Origin: Agriotes lineatus
Taxonomy: Eukaryota; Arthropoda; Insecta; Coleoptera; Elateridae
Reading direction: 5' to 3'
Length of the DNA stretch: 64,000 nucleotides
Assembly: GCA_940337035.1 (NCBI GenBank)
Contig: OW679202.1
Span: forward strand, 52,097,763 to 52,161,762
Positions 23,901-36,250 of the stretch are shown piece after piece. How positions within the stretch are numbered: the first letter of the stretch is position 1; each line of letters begins with the position of its first letter. The position numbers and the translations under genes are program-made. The notes under the pieces are model-generated. The model was not told where the DNA came from. It made no database searches and saw only the letters and a list, made by a program, of their open reading frames with translations.

Positions 23901-26900
23901 TGTTTTTTAATTAAGCGATTTCAAATTTTAATTAAAATTTAAATTACTCGAAGCAGTTTTAATTAGGCGCTTCATTCTGTTTTCATAAAACACCTAGCGA
24001 CTTATAACACAGTTACCAGAAACGCAATTCTTACTTACATTCTGCAAATGAAACGTTGACCATGCATCAGTATGTACCGCCAATTTTCGCAAAATCCTTC
24101 GAAACTGTTCTAGTTAAATTAAATCAAAAACCGATTTGGCTAAATTTAATTCGCTGCATTTGGCTTATCCGTGAAACGGAAGCTTCGCGAGTTCAAGCTT
24201 ATCCGTTCTAATTACAGTTTGTTGTATTGGTTTAAGAATAAATCGTGAGCTAGATTTCCCAGTGATAATCCGTGGAGTTTGTTTTTAACTTACCGGTGTT
24301 TACACATTTTGCTGTAATTAAGCACCACTTCAATTACATTACTGGGCTATGCTATGCGAGTATATATTTTTTAAGGATTTGTGACTGACAAATTACGATG
24401 TTCCCTTTTTTGTACTGCTGGTACGCATAATTGGATAAAGCACGTTAGTTCCGTGACAGAGTATCTACTTGATTAATCTCTGTTTGTAATATGGAATGTT
24501 CAGCGGATAACTAAAGCGGGGACAATTTATCTTATGATAATTGGCTCTGTTTCCAACCCGATGCGATGCTATCGTTGCCAATACCTTTATTTGCTTTAAC
24601 TTGGAACTTTTTAATATCAGTAAGAACTAATAAATTCTTGTTCCTAAACATACAACGGACATTTACTCACATTAGACTAAATGGAAGAGGCGGTTGACAT
24701 GTCTTAAGAAAATAAATACATAAATTTTCATGACCCCCAGCGTCAACTTTTACTGTGAAGATTTTATGGCCGTCGTAAACTTTCTTGTGTAATCCTCGCT
24801 TGAAGCGGTTAAGTATTTGTTATACGAGAACGACCATTCAACATATACAATAACATTTTCCCCATTTGTGTATCGAACAATTTAAGAATATCTCCTTGTT
24901 TACAAAATAAATCTACAATTACATATACTAGGATAAAATGTTCAGCAGCTGTTTCACAAAATAAGCTAAGACTGAGTAACTCAGAAAACAAAATAAGAAA
25001 TAAATGTGCAAAAAATTGCATGTTGGAACGTGAAAACGCTGCTCCAATGTGGAAATCTTCATAATCTCAAAAATTAAATTAAAAACACATCAAATTGAAA
25101 TAATACGTATAAGTGAAGCGTGGTTCGCAACAAGTTTCATTTTGGTGCGATGAATATAGAATAATTCACACAAGCTACAAATGACGGTAATGGAGGAGTT
25201 GCATAGTACTAAATAGACACTTTGGACGCAGAGTAATAGAGTAAACGCAGCACAGCGAATGAATTTTAAGGGTTAGCTTAAGAACGAAACCTAAAGACAC
25301 TATAATCGTACAGGTATACATGCCAACCAGATCTTATATGACTAGGTAAAAGAAAAATGCGGAGATAATGGCTGATAGAATTATGTGCTAAACATAAACT
25401 AATCATCAGTAACACAATATTCCGACACCACGTCAGAAGAAGATATACTTGGAAAATGTTGGAAGATATTAATAGATATCAGATTGACTATGCTATGGTG
25501 AAACAAAGATTCAAGAATCAGGCTAAAGAATCGAGAAGCTACTCTGGACCAGGCATTGACAGCGATCATAATGTAGTCGTAACGAAATAACAGGTTCAAT
25601 GTAAAGAAACTAAAAGGGAAGAAACAACAACATGGAATCTAGAAAGTTTAAGAAACGAGGAAAAGATCAAATGCCTACAAGACACTAAAAAACAAGAAGT
25701 AAATGTTAAATTACAACCAAAATGACATAATCGAAAACCGATGGAAGCATGTAGAACAAGGAATAATAAATGGAATTAAACAAGATTTAGGTAGGAGAAG
25801 AAATCAAAATGAGAGACCATGAATAACAACAGATATAATAACCCTGATAGAAGATCGTAGTAATGTAAGAATGTAAATACTAAGCCAAAGACATTAAAAT
25901 ACCAATAATTAAAAAATCGCACACAGAGACAGTATAAAAATACAAAAGAGGATTTATGAGAAGTAACTGCGCCGGGATTCAATGAGACGTCACGGAAGGC
26001 AAACCGATAACAGCATACAGAAATATTAAAAGCATGCTTAGAACAACGACATGTAATGCTATGGTTTTAAGCCCTATAATTCAACTCTGTTAGCATTTGC
26101 AAATTGAATGGACTTTTCATGAAAGCTCAGAGTGAGATATTTTATATAACTGCAAAGCTAAAATTTTAATTTGCCAGAATGAATACATTTGTAATGAGAT
26201 GCCAGTAAATGCAGAATAATTAATTAATGAACGCAGTAAGCAAGCTCAATTCGCATAGGGATCCAAATTGGATGTAAGTCAGTTAATTGATTAGGTTTGT
26301 GCTAAATGTAAAGGCCAAGCCGAATGAAATTTAATAATTACACGATGGATTGCAAACGCAAGGAATGAAGCGTAGAAATCAGGCATATTTTAATAGTGAA
26401 ATCCAGTCAGGGTTTTATAAGAAATGTAATTGGAAGATGGATAAGCTTAAGAACATGCAACGGGCAGATCAGAAGGAAGGTATTAAAGAATTTGAAGGAA
26501 ACCGTAAGAATCAAAAGGCAAGGGTTATAGGAATTGCAGAAAAGCAAGACACATATGAAATTAAAAATGTGTGTTAAAAGAAAACAGTGAATTCAAAAGA
26601 ACCCAGTGCAGGATATGCGCGAATTAAATACTTGAATCAGTGCAGTGAGATGTGGATATTTAAAAACGCAAATTAAAGGGACGTGCAGTGAAAATAGACA
26701 CGCAAAATTAATATAAATGGAACACTTATTTTAGATATAACATTAGTGTATAAAATCATAGTTTTAAGTAGAATTATTGTTAAAAGTTAGTATTTGAACC
26801 ATGTTAATATCCGCAATTTATTTGAAGTAGCTAGCTTTTGCTTACAACAAATTAATGGCGGTAGACAAACGAATAAATTATTTTATGACAGCCAGTTTTT

Positions 26901-28060
26901 GTGTCTGCAAATAAATTAAGTTTTTAAATAGAAACCAATTGAATTTAATAATAAAAAGTACACCAGTATATTAGCAATTTACCCGGCTACAAGGGGAAGT
27001 GTGGGTTTCGATTTCCCTCATATGAAAATAAATTTCCACTGTTGACGTATCCGAGGGCTTTGCCAGATCCATCCCAGCCTACGATCCTGACCTACAGGCA
27101 GAAAGCGGTTTTGTGAGCCCGGGGTTTCAACTGCTGCACGCTTCTCCAGCGTATAGGAGTTCGGAACGTCAATCCCAGCATCCCAGGAGAAGATCTGGGC
27201 ACTTGAGTTCATCCGCGGAGGTTGCCGCAGACAGAAATCGCAGGTTAGTTTTTACAAGAAATTATTGGCGCTAGGAGCCTGAAACTTACAATAAAGCAAG
27301 AGTACGACCTGAGGAAGCCGATCCCAGGCATATTAAACATCCATTAACAGCCAGAGATCCGGAAATTGGAATAATCAGAGTTGAGTTTATGTTTTTCCAA
27401 AACCGACGCTATAAAAACAATTAAAATAGCGTGCCCGCAAGATCTGAAACAGAAGACAAATTAATTCCGGGAAAACAGTCTAATTCAAATAATTACCGAT
27501 AGCACGTTGACCGATTTCACAATATTTATCATTCAATTAAACGCAGTCTTGTAAACGGCATCCATCTTGGTTAACAATTGAACTAATTTCAGAGTTTTCG
27601 ATTGTGCGCGTTAAGCTAAAGCGGAGAACAGATCTGTAGTTAACGAATTTCAATAAATTATGCATTCAGGGGGAACCTAACCGAGACGAGCCTTGCTTTA
27701 CCGAAATTTGAGCTAGCGTTTTTTTATTTGATTAGTTGCAGATAAATAACATATTATGAAGGGCATACAACTATTTATTTTAGCTATCAATTTACAAGTC
27801 ACGTTTAATCAACCTGAGATTTGATAAAACGAATACAAAAATATTTGGGTGGTACCCTTATTAAATTATTATCATATTACAACACCTAATGAGGACGTAC
27901 CATCCCAGTAAATGTCAAGGAAATAGTAAAGAGATGGAAAGAATACCTAAAAGAATTATACAAGAAAGATATTGAACACCCATTAACTGAACTCATAAAA
28001 AGTAGAGATGACGACGAGGATCGTAGACTTATTTTGAGAAATGAATTCCATAGATCAGTA
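20928..28060 (-). repeat. Right arm of long inverted repeat
   Basis: This is the inverted copy of 1-5248, enlarged by an insertion at 26057-27907. Homology is visible to the last base that can be compared (left position 1 matches about 28058). It may continue, since the LINE reading frame carries on to about 28200 here. Small indels separate the arms: an extra base near 25589 breaks the LINE frame here but not in the left arm, and about 11 bp are extra near 25365. The inner end lies 95 bp from an assembly gap. Confidence 0.93.
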
Positions 28061-28200
28061 CAAGACCTCAAAGATAACAAAATCTCAGATATAGACGATA
28101 GTCCATGTGAAATAATCAAAAGCAGTCACCAAGACACATTAGACAAAATACTCTCTATCATGTAAGACATGTATAATAAAGGAGAGATTCTACTAGTTTT
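25085..28200 (+). pseudogene. LINE fragment (right-arm copy), split by an insertion
   Basis: This is the plus-strand twin of the LINE at 1-1095. The endonuclease part runs 25085-26056. The early RT part resumes at 27908 and goes further than the left copy, to about 28200, with the motif LKDNKISDIDDSPCEIIK that matches the K-x-G-x-D-x-(I/V)-P region of LINE reverse transcriptases. A one-base insertion near 25589 turns the intact left-arm frame into a stop, and a base missing near 25200 breaks GGVG. It is dead as it stands. Confidence 0.8.
26057..27907. mobile_element. Probable solo LTR inserted in the right arm
   Basis: Compared with the left arm, this 1851-bp block is extra. It starts TGCTATGG, ends CCATCCCA, and is flanked by GTAA at 26053-26056 and 27908-27911, where the left arm has a single GTAA. 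TG...CA ends with a 4-bp target duplication are typical of LTR retrotransposon integration. No internal gag or pol and no second LTR copy is seen, so a solo LTR is the simplest reading. A 75-codon lysine-rich frame at 26350-26577 is probably chance. An alternative is an unknown DNA transposon, since the ends also share TGnnATGGT as a weak inverted repeat. Confidence 0.6.
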
Positions 28201-28209
28201 ACAAAAACC

Positions 28210-30030
28210 CAGATGGTTACAACATTTCAAGCATTTCAAACATTCTTCTACAAAATATTCCATAAATGTACTAGTTTAATTTTTGCTAATTGGATGAATA
28301 GTATTGACTTTTAGTTAATCAGTTGTAAAAAACGGCATTAAGAATAGTATTAGCCTTGATTGAAATATAAAATGTAATCAGAGCAAGCTTAAAAATAATG
28401 AATTACAATGGGAGATGACTGAAAACAGAAAACGGAAGCGAGAAGCGAAGCCAAGCTGTGAGGTGTGTTATTTTGGTTTCCCCATAAGTAATCCATTTAA
28501 AAGCGAATAAATGCTCATTGTTCTCAATTCGGTGTTTCATAATTAGTGGAGTGTCGTTTGGGTTGGCTGTAGAAGGATCGATTTGATTCGTTGCGCCCCT
28601 ACAGGAGTTTAAAAAAGTATTGAATAGTACGTCAAGTGGTAGCTGGTGTTCCTGTGGCAGTGTTTGGAGTTGCTGCGTGGTTAACATAGCCCTGGAAGCG
28701 GGAATGTGGCAGCTACGTTCTTACTAAGCGGTGAAGAGCTCTAGGACTGGGGCAAAAATGGAGTTGTAAGCAGTTTTGAAGTGGTGCAAGCTGCAGGCGG
28801 CGTTCGAAGAGGTATCTGGCTTGTTATAGCAGGCAAAGGGCGAGAAACAGGAGCCCCTGTCCGTCGTGGGATTTGCTGTGGGGACGCCTGGTGTCCTATT
28901 TTGTATCAGGGAAGCCAAATAAGTGGTTCCAACCTGGATAAACATATGATGACTAAAGCCATTACTTTTAAAAATCATAAAATCCACGTTTATTATCTTA
29001 ATAGCAAATGTATTGCCTATGATTATACATTGAATCCTATTTCTTAGGATGTAGAAAACCTAACCCTTTCAGATGACAGTCATTTATTTAAATAAAAATG
29101 TAATAATGATAATATCAAATCATACACACATCATAACAATATATAAAAAAATCAGCCATAATGAAATACAATGGAGAGCAAGAACACGCACAAATCAAGC
29201 TATGCATTCCCACCCTTTAAAGCTTTGACACTTGGTTTCAGTGTGCGCTTGCGGGACGAGATGGGTAGCCGAAGATATCCAAGATACGTAAAAGAGGGGG
29301 TGTGTCCACAAAACGGCTTTTATTGGCTCCGCAATACCCTCTGCAGATTGGTAATTCTTATTAAAGAACCCTTTTATGACGCCCAGGCGTTTGGTCGTAA
29401 TTTAGAACGTAGTTTGGCGGTATTAGGGTTTTAAAATTTACCAGGCGAACTAATTTCCTGCACCGCGTACTGCAATCGACAAAATAAAACACCTCAGACT
29501 GATACCAAGAAGCCAATTCGCCATAGCTCTGCCCGGAGGCCGCACTTAGAGCGTAGAGCGGCCGCTCACAAGCGATGCTCTTGCTTCGCAAACAAGGCTT
29601 AATTGTCCGCGCCGGAGGGTCGGTACATGTCAACAATGAAGATGCAGTCTCCATACTTGCGCACGAGGTGTATACGATACGAAGAAAATCCCTGTTGCAC
29701 TGACAGCGGTCTGGCGGGTGCCATATAACTGTAAGCTGAATCATTATCACAATTGCGTCTAATGAATGAACAGGGGCGAACTCGCCCATAGAATCGAAAA
29801 TAAAGTGGGCTTCGACAAGTGGCTTTACGAAAATAACTTGACAATTCGTTGAATCCTTCTTTATCAACAGTGGCATTACCTTGATGAGCTTGTAAAATGT
29901 AATATTTTTAAAACATAACATAAGTATCAAAGAAGAAACTATCAGATCTTTTTGAAATTGTAACCACACTCATAAACAGTCTTGGCCAAAACTAGAAAGC
30001 ATTCTTAATTTTGTAAATATGAAGATATAA
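28210..30030. other. Intergenic stretch with one 202-codon frame of doubtful meaning
   Basis: The minus-strand frame 29361-29969 (202 codons) is the longest open frame in the window. A second minus-strand frame, 29599-29844, overlaps it, and the frames at 28403-28687 and 28724-28987 are also open. None shows a domain I recognise. The GC-richer block at 29520-29800 alone could explain the openness. I cannot decide between non-coding DNA and the remains of an unknown element. Confidence 0.35.
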
Positions 30031-30039
30031 TAGGAATGT

Positions 30040-30980
30040 GTGCGTTGAACCCTTCTGACGGACATGGCCTTGACAGTATACCACCAAGCATACTAAAATA
30101 CTGTAGCTTTAACTTGGCTTGACCTCTAAATTTAAGTCCGGCGATAAAAGCCTGGTGAGTAACTGTAAGCCAATTAGTATTCTAAATTATACCCCAAAAC
30201 TGTTTGAATTATTGGGATGTGACTTCTTAAGACACTCGTTAAAGAAAATTTTGATCTATGATAATTTGGATTCCATTCCTAAAAATCTACTGAAGTAAAG
30301 TTATTTACTTATCCTGAGCGCTTTGGATCACGGAATGCATGAATCCTTTGTATACTGAATTCTCCAAGTCATTCAACCGACCAACTAAGGCAATTAGAAC
30401 TGAATGGGTCATTATTGGACTGGTTGCAGAGTTATCTTTTGAATAAAAGGCAGATTATTAACCATCAGTCCAAGAAAGTAAATGTCTCTGCGGGCGTACC
30501 TCAGGGTTCCACACTTGGGCGTATACTTTTGAATGTTCTCATAAACGATATCCAGACATCATTTTGTCGTTTGCTGGTGATTTTATATCTATTCAGATGT
30601 CAGTGGTGTGGATGACTTTGAGAGACTTCAGTTGGATCTAAATGGATTGGGCGATTGGTGTTACTCGGTCTGCATGGAACTGAACGCGCCCAAGTACTTT
30701 TATATAGCATTTAGTCGTTCAAGAAATCCAATTTCCAATAGTTACGAAGTCAAACTGCAGACCATAAAGGGTGGGGTTGTGGACTCAACTCAACTCAACA
30801 AAACCATGAGTTTGAAACTAAAATAACACAGAAACATTTTACTATTCCAAAAGTGACACTCTAGACTCCCGTTACACGGCAGACTACAGAAGGTTTGCAA
30901 TATTATTACAACTTTACTGTATCAAGAGCTTTATGAGAATGTTATTGTAATAGAAAGGGGAGTCTAATAAAGTATTGAAA
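30040..30980 (+). pseudogene. Jockey-superfamily LINE fragment: reverse transcriptase
   Basis: The plus-strand motifs follow RT blocks in order. GLDSIPPSILKYC at about 30065-30110 is the G-x-D-x-I-P block. SKPISILNYTPKLFELLGCD near 30165-30225 is the N-Y-R-P-I-S-x-L block. WLQSYLLNKRQ at 30418, VSAGVPQGSTLGRILLNVLI at 30484-30545, then SFAGDFISIQ near 30568-30600 stands in the place of FADD, and DDFERLQLDLNGLGDWC at 30610-30660 is the thumb start. A damaged catalytic box (A-G-D) and frameshifts show that it is inactive. An AATAAA at about 30967 may be the remains of the 3' end. The clade is probably Jockey or CR1-like. Confidence 0.85.
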
Positions 30981-30999
30981 ATTATTACTAAAAAAATTA

Positions 31000-32340
31000 G
31001 TTGTAGTCACCACAAGACTTTCTTTTACTGCCTATAAAGAATTTGAGTTTTTTCAAAAACTATACAAATTTCTCGGAAAACGGAAAAGAGGTTAAGCGTA
31101 AAGTATAACTTCCGGTTTACTGATAAAGATCACTGGAATGTTCGAATTTATATTCAAACGTAAATATATATTTTCAAATCGATCTATTAAACCATCTCTA
31201 ACTCTGATAGAAAATGGAGTGAATAAGGACCAGGCAGCGGTTCTTAAGGTTAAAGAAATATCATAAATTAATAGCAAATGGGCTCCAGTCGTTATACACA
31301 ACATAATCACCAATCTAGCTACCAAAACAAATCACCACCTACTTTGTATGCTTCTTACTGTAATCTAAATCTCAAAATAACACAAGTAGGTTTATCAAAG
31401 GTGGTAGTATAAATACTTCAGGGCAATATAAACCAGTAACACTCAATAGAAAAATTAATAGCACCAAAAGTGTAACAGATAGTCATCGTAACCATATACG
31501 AAGTATTAAAAACACAACTCAGGTAAAACAATTATTAACTGGGTTTGGTGTTACCCAAACAAAAATGACAAATAAATCAATTACTAAAAATTCGAATACA
31601 TTGTACAAAACAAGTTAAAAAGCGCTTGCCAACAATACTATGTCAACAATTGATATCTGAATGTCATGCAAACATCTAGCTAACCGAATGAAATAGAACA
31701 CACTTCAACCGGCTTGCAAAACTGGTAAAATTAAAATTATAATAAGCCGGTCGCTCAAGGTCACACTGCGCAAGGGGTGTTGCACAGGGCACATACATGC
31801 TTTCGGCTAATTTCTAGGTGAAAACGCACTACCGTTTGTCAAACTTTGAATTACGTTAACACGTGCGATTTTATAGTCAAAAACCTTTATTTAAAAAATA
31901 CTCAATTCATAGCAGGCAGACTGCTCTTATCGACACAATTAAAATTCTGAACACAAATTGCATGTACTTACTGTGGTACGAGATATTTCTTCAAACGCTT
32001 TCGAAAGCATTCATTAGATGTGAAGTCATTTGTGAAACGCGGCATTCCTGGATTGAATTTATTTTTCAAGGCCTTGGCAGAATACTGGTGCTGAACGGCG
32101 TATAGTGGTAACTCTAACGCCTAGTAAAGCCAGAACATTAAGCCGGATGTTAAAGACCTAATTACAACTTAGTTAGTACTCAACAAGGAATTCGGGTTTC
32201 ACGCAATTGCCAAAGGACGCCGCTCGAAGCGTTAGCTACAATTATTAGCAGCAATTTACTGCTAAGAAGCATAGCCTACTTGGATCAAGGTATTCAAATC
32301 CCTCAAGAGGTTTGAATTTTCGCCGTTCACAGCCGCCTCT
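31000..32340. other. AT-rich stretch without recognisable gene
   Basis: Nothing beyond short chance frames is seen. Confidence 0.45.
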
Positions 32341-32355
32341 CACAACCTCACAAAA

Positions 32356-33320
32356 TTGAAGAAGGCAACACCAACAATTTCAGACCGCTCTCCTAATCTC
32401 GAAGGTGAGCGTTTTTGTGGAAGATTTAACATTTCTAGGCGCTGTTCGCCGGAAAGTGGTCTTGTAGAAACAGAATCATTTGTAGGGACAAGTAATGGTC
32501 CAGGAAGACTTCAAACAGGTAGGACTCCTGTAGCGGAAGAACCTGTTCTGAACGATATTGAAGAACATCCAGAAACTAGAACCAGAAAAATTGCATCTAA
32601 TCGTCAAGTAAGTTCTAAGTTGGTATGGACAATTCTGAGAGAACAGCAGTAGCGTACAGGCTATGTTGCTACGAGATTTTCCGCAACGTGTAACGTTTTG
32701 TCTGGGAATTCAGCAACAAATTGCACAGAATCCTCAATACCTTACTGAGGTGTTCTTTACAGACCAGACCAACTTTTCGAATAAAGCTATTATGAATGTT
32801 TATAATAACCATCTTTGGATTGAAGAAGATCCACATGCGATAGTAGAAAGCCACTTCTAGCATCAATTTTTGTTGAAGGTATGGGGGGGAATTGTTGGAA
32901 ATTTCTTGATTAGCCTTGTCTTTCTTCTCATGAAACTCGACCGTGCTTCGTGTCGTCATTTTCTTGAAGATGAACTACCTCTTCTACTCGAAGACGTTCT
33001 ACTGATGCTCAGAAAGAGATTGTAGTTTATTCACGAAGGCGCTCTAGCCCATTTTAGTGTACTAGCTCGTCTGTTTTTAAATATGGTATTTACCAATCAA
33101 TGGATCCGTCGAGGTACTCAAATGCCAAACCAACTATGGCCTACAAGATCCCCAGATCTAAATCCTTGAGATTTTTTCTTTTGGGGACACCTCAAATCCT
33201 TAATTTACACAACACCTATTGAAAGCCAAGACGATCTGAGGCAGAGCATAATAAATGGCTGTGAGACTATACGCAACACTCCATGCATCTATGCTCTGTA
33301 CTGGTCGCTGCTTTACTTAA
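32356..33320 (+). pseudogene. Tc1/mariner-superfamily transposase, decayed
   Basis: The N-terminal part (32356-32652) ends in GRLQTGRTPVAEEPVLNDIE and TRKIASNRQVSSKLVWTIL, the linker and helix-turn-helix of an insect-type mariner-like family. After a frameshift near 32650 one frame runs to about 33300 with three stops (TAG, TAG, TGA). The catalytic core is visible: VFFTDQTNFSN (first D), VWGGIVGNFLI, FIHEGALAHFS (where HDGAPAH is usual, so the second D is now E), WIRRGTQMP, and TRSPDLNP before a stop and DFFFWGHLKSLIY (third acidic residue). The length of about 320 codons is near normal. I could not find convincing terminal inverted repeats, so the element limits are unknown. Confidence 0.9.
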
Positions 33321-33329
33321 CATTTTCTA

Positions 33330-35860
33330 CCATTTTTCTCAAAAAAATCACTTTCTTCTGAAACATCTTCTAATTATTTCATATAAGTTTCAAAAGAAGA
33401 TGAAAATATGGCCAACATAGATTTTCTATGTTTAAACAATAATTTCACTTACACCACATTGTTCTACCACACTGTATATTATAGATTTTGCTAATTACAA
33501 TTTACTACTCTATGTATTATTTACGATCCACAAAATAATTGCAATTAGATGTAATGCGTTTAAGCCCTTTCTTACCGTAGCTGAAAGCGCCATAAACAAA
33601 GGGGCTTGAATAGGTAACTATAAAGAATATTTATAGTCATTGTTTAATCATGGTGGAGGTGCTACAGAGAAAACCTAATACATCAGCATGCGTGCAGGGG
33701 CTTTTAAATAATAAAGGATGTACTAATTACGACAGGACATACAAAATTGTAGACGACACGCCCTGAATTAGCGTGAACAAGGGTGGAACTCATTCATGTG
33801 GTGGTTTGTAACTCGATGAATTTTGGTGATCAATAAGCACCTAGACGACTACCGTGATTAAAAGGCAAAGTCCCCTTTGTGGCGGCGGTTTGTTTTTATT
33901 CCGAATGCAGCTTGTCCAGGATAAATTATGGAATTTAAAAGCAGCGCCTGTTCACTTTTCAAACGCCGAGAAGCTAACGAAACGTGCGGAATATCTTAAT
34001 TCCCTCGAAATTGTTTTATTATTGCCGGCATGTTGCCAATAGTTTAGATTTCTATAAATTCGAAAATGAACTACAATGCTCTAGACGAGAGCCGCTTCAG
34101 ACGAAGGATTTTTGAAGGGCCATTTCGAGTGCTGCGTTTTATTTTCCCTGCATTTGCATTTTATTCATTTAAACCGTTTATCTCGCCGTATCTTCGGAAT
34201 ATTTTCAATGATGAATTCGTTTTGCATTGAAATACATTGAATTTTGATGACAGTTCTGCACATACCTGCCATTCACGAATGAGCCTTTTTTATTTTGAGA
34301 CCAAAAACATTACGTAGATTGCATCGTAACTTTACTCCACTTTTCGATACAAAACTGTATTGCTTAACGGAATTTTAAGCAAGCGGTTCGTAGTAGTTTT
34401 GCATGAATAATTTACTAAATATCCCCTTCTGAAACTTTTAAGACCGGCTTAAATGTTCGTTGCCTCGCGGCATCTCGCATTGCCTTTTATTTATTTCCCT
34501 GTTTTTCTGAATAGGCGAATAACACATCACCAAGGGAAGCAGTCGCGAATTTATTCAGAATTCAAAAATATTTCTTTGCATATGTTTCCTGGCAATTCTC
34601 CTCTTTCCTCGTTTATTATGCCCCTTTTCCTTATAACTATACATAGACTATGCATGAAACAATTCACATTTTCATAAGCACTCGAAATTTAAACTAAGAG
34701 CTTTTCCTGTAATTTGCATTAATTGCATAAACTGCAGCTGTCTATCCGACTTTCTTAGCGGTTCCGCCTTTAAGACTTAAGTACGCGTTTGGTTAGAATA
34801 TTCGAAGGAGATTCACAATTATGAAACCTTGAAATAAATTATTAATAGCTGGTTCTGTAAAAGTTCAGACATGTTTTAGTAATAAAATTATGTTAGGGCG
34901 AACTTAATTTTGACAAGAGTCTGCAACAATGATTATATTAGCATTGTTGCTTAAGAAGTTAGCAAGACAAGCTTCATAAATTGTTTATTTATCGTTGCGC
35001 AATAGTTTTTTAACGCTTGCGTAAAATTTCCCTTTTGGAAAATCTTCTTCTAAATATAAAGATGCTGTTGTATGAAATTAGGTCACTTTAAGCTGCTGCA
35101 TGTGGAGCAGGTTACCTATTTTTGGGAAATTTCCAAACCTTAATTTGATATCTTATAGATTATTGGGCCATGCGCTTCTAATTTCACGACGGAGGCTTCT
35201 TCCGGATTTTCCAACATCTTTGACACTTATTTTTCGGTGTTTACAGAAAGCTACTTGCGGAAACTTACAAAAAAACAATTTTTGCCTTAGCCATCGTTAT
35301 TCTTTGCTGTCCAATGTTAATCTGTGTGTTTTTGTTCGTGTTCATGGTTAGCTCGTATTTCTCTACTGGCCGATTGTCATATGCAGTTCATTTTTCGGCT
35401 CTTCCGGCTTCGTGTATTCTTTGGTAATCAGTCCGTTATTTATAGTAACCTCCTGAGTGTTCCACATCTGCCTTATGAACCTGAAGACCTGCCTAGAGAC
35501 GTACCAAAGGTGTAATGGTACTTTTATTTAGCCCTATACTCTACTTTACTGTGAATTTAGATTTCGCTTTGTTTGCTAGTTAACTCAGTTGTAGAAGCAC
35601 AAAACCCGCTTTTATCTCAGTATGGCCGATGAAAATGTCAATATAGAGTGCCCCGGCCTGCCTGTTATCACCTATAATTTTATAATAATACATGCAAATC
35701 CTGCTGGGAATAAAAACCAAACAGTTTACAATAAAACACATATACTCTAGAAAAGAACATAGATACAGGAAAATACATAAAAAGAATACACAATGGTAAT
35801 ACAAAAATGTTGTAAGCTATCAACAATAGCTACGAAATGTTCACGAGCTTAATGCTGAAC
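33330..35860. other. Intergenic stretch without recognisable gene
   Basis: Short open frames at 33854-34042, 34453-34677 and 35100-35515 have no motif or homology I can name. Confidence 0.4.
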
Positions 35861-35863
35861 CTA

Positions 35864-36250
35864 ACATGTGAGCAAACGAAAATGAAATCAAGCTTGGCTT
35901 TGAAAATTGAAACGTATGTCGATGATTAATTTACATTATGTTGATGTTCTATAATTAAATACACATACATAAATTAAACCATTGCATAACTGTCACCGGC
36001 TGTCATGTTAAAATTTTATTTGAAAATTAACATAAAAACCAACACTAAAACAATGTTACAACTGCTACATAAATAATTATTACGCATTAAGTTCTAATAA
36101 CTTAATGTGTAATTTATATTTTGATAATTTAAACAACTTGACACTGATTATGATAACTGTCATATTTAAATTTAAAACATCAGAAGTAATAAAGCACATG
36201 ACTTAATTTTTGAAAACCAAGTTTGATTTCATTTTTATTTGCTCACATGT
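35864..36250. mobile_element. MITE, Tc1/mariner type, 387 bp
   Basis: The terminal inverted repeats begin ACATGTGAGCAAA at 35864 and end TTTGCTCACATGT at 36250 (perfect apart from a neighbouring base). Similarity continues about 45 bp inward through AAATGAAATCAA(G/A)CTTGG. TA dinucleotides flank both ends (35862-35863 and 36251-36252), the target duplication of Tc1/mariner elements. There is no coding capacity. Near the right end, TTACGCATTAAGTT and AACTTAATGTGTAA (36080-36113) form an internal near-palindrome. Confidence 0.9.
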
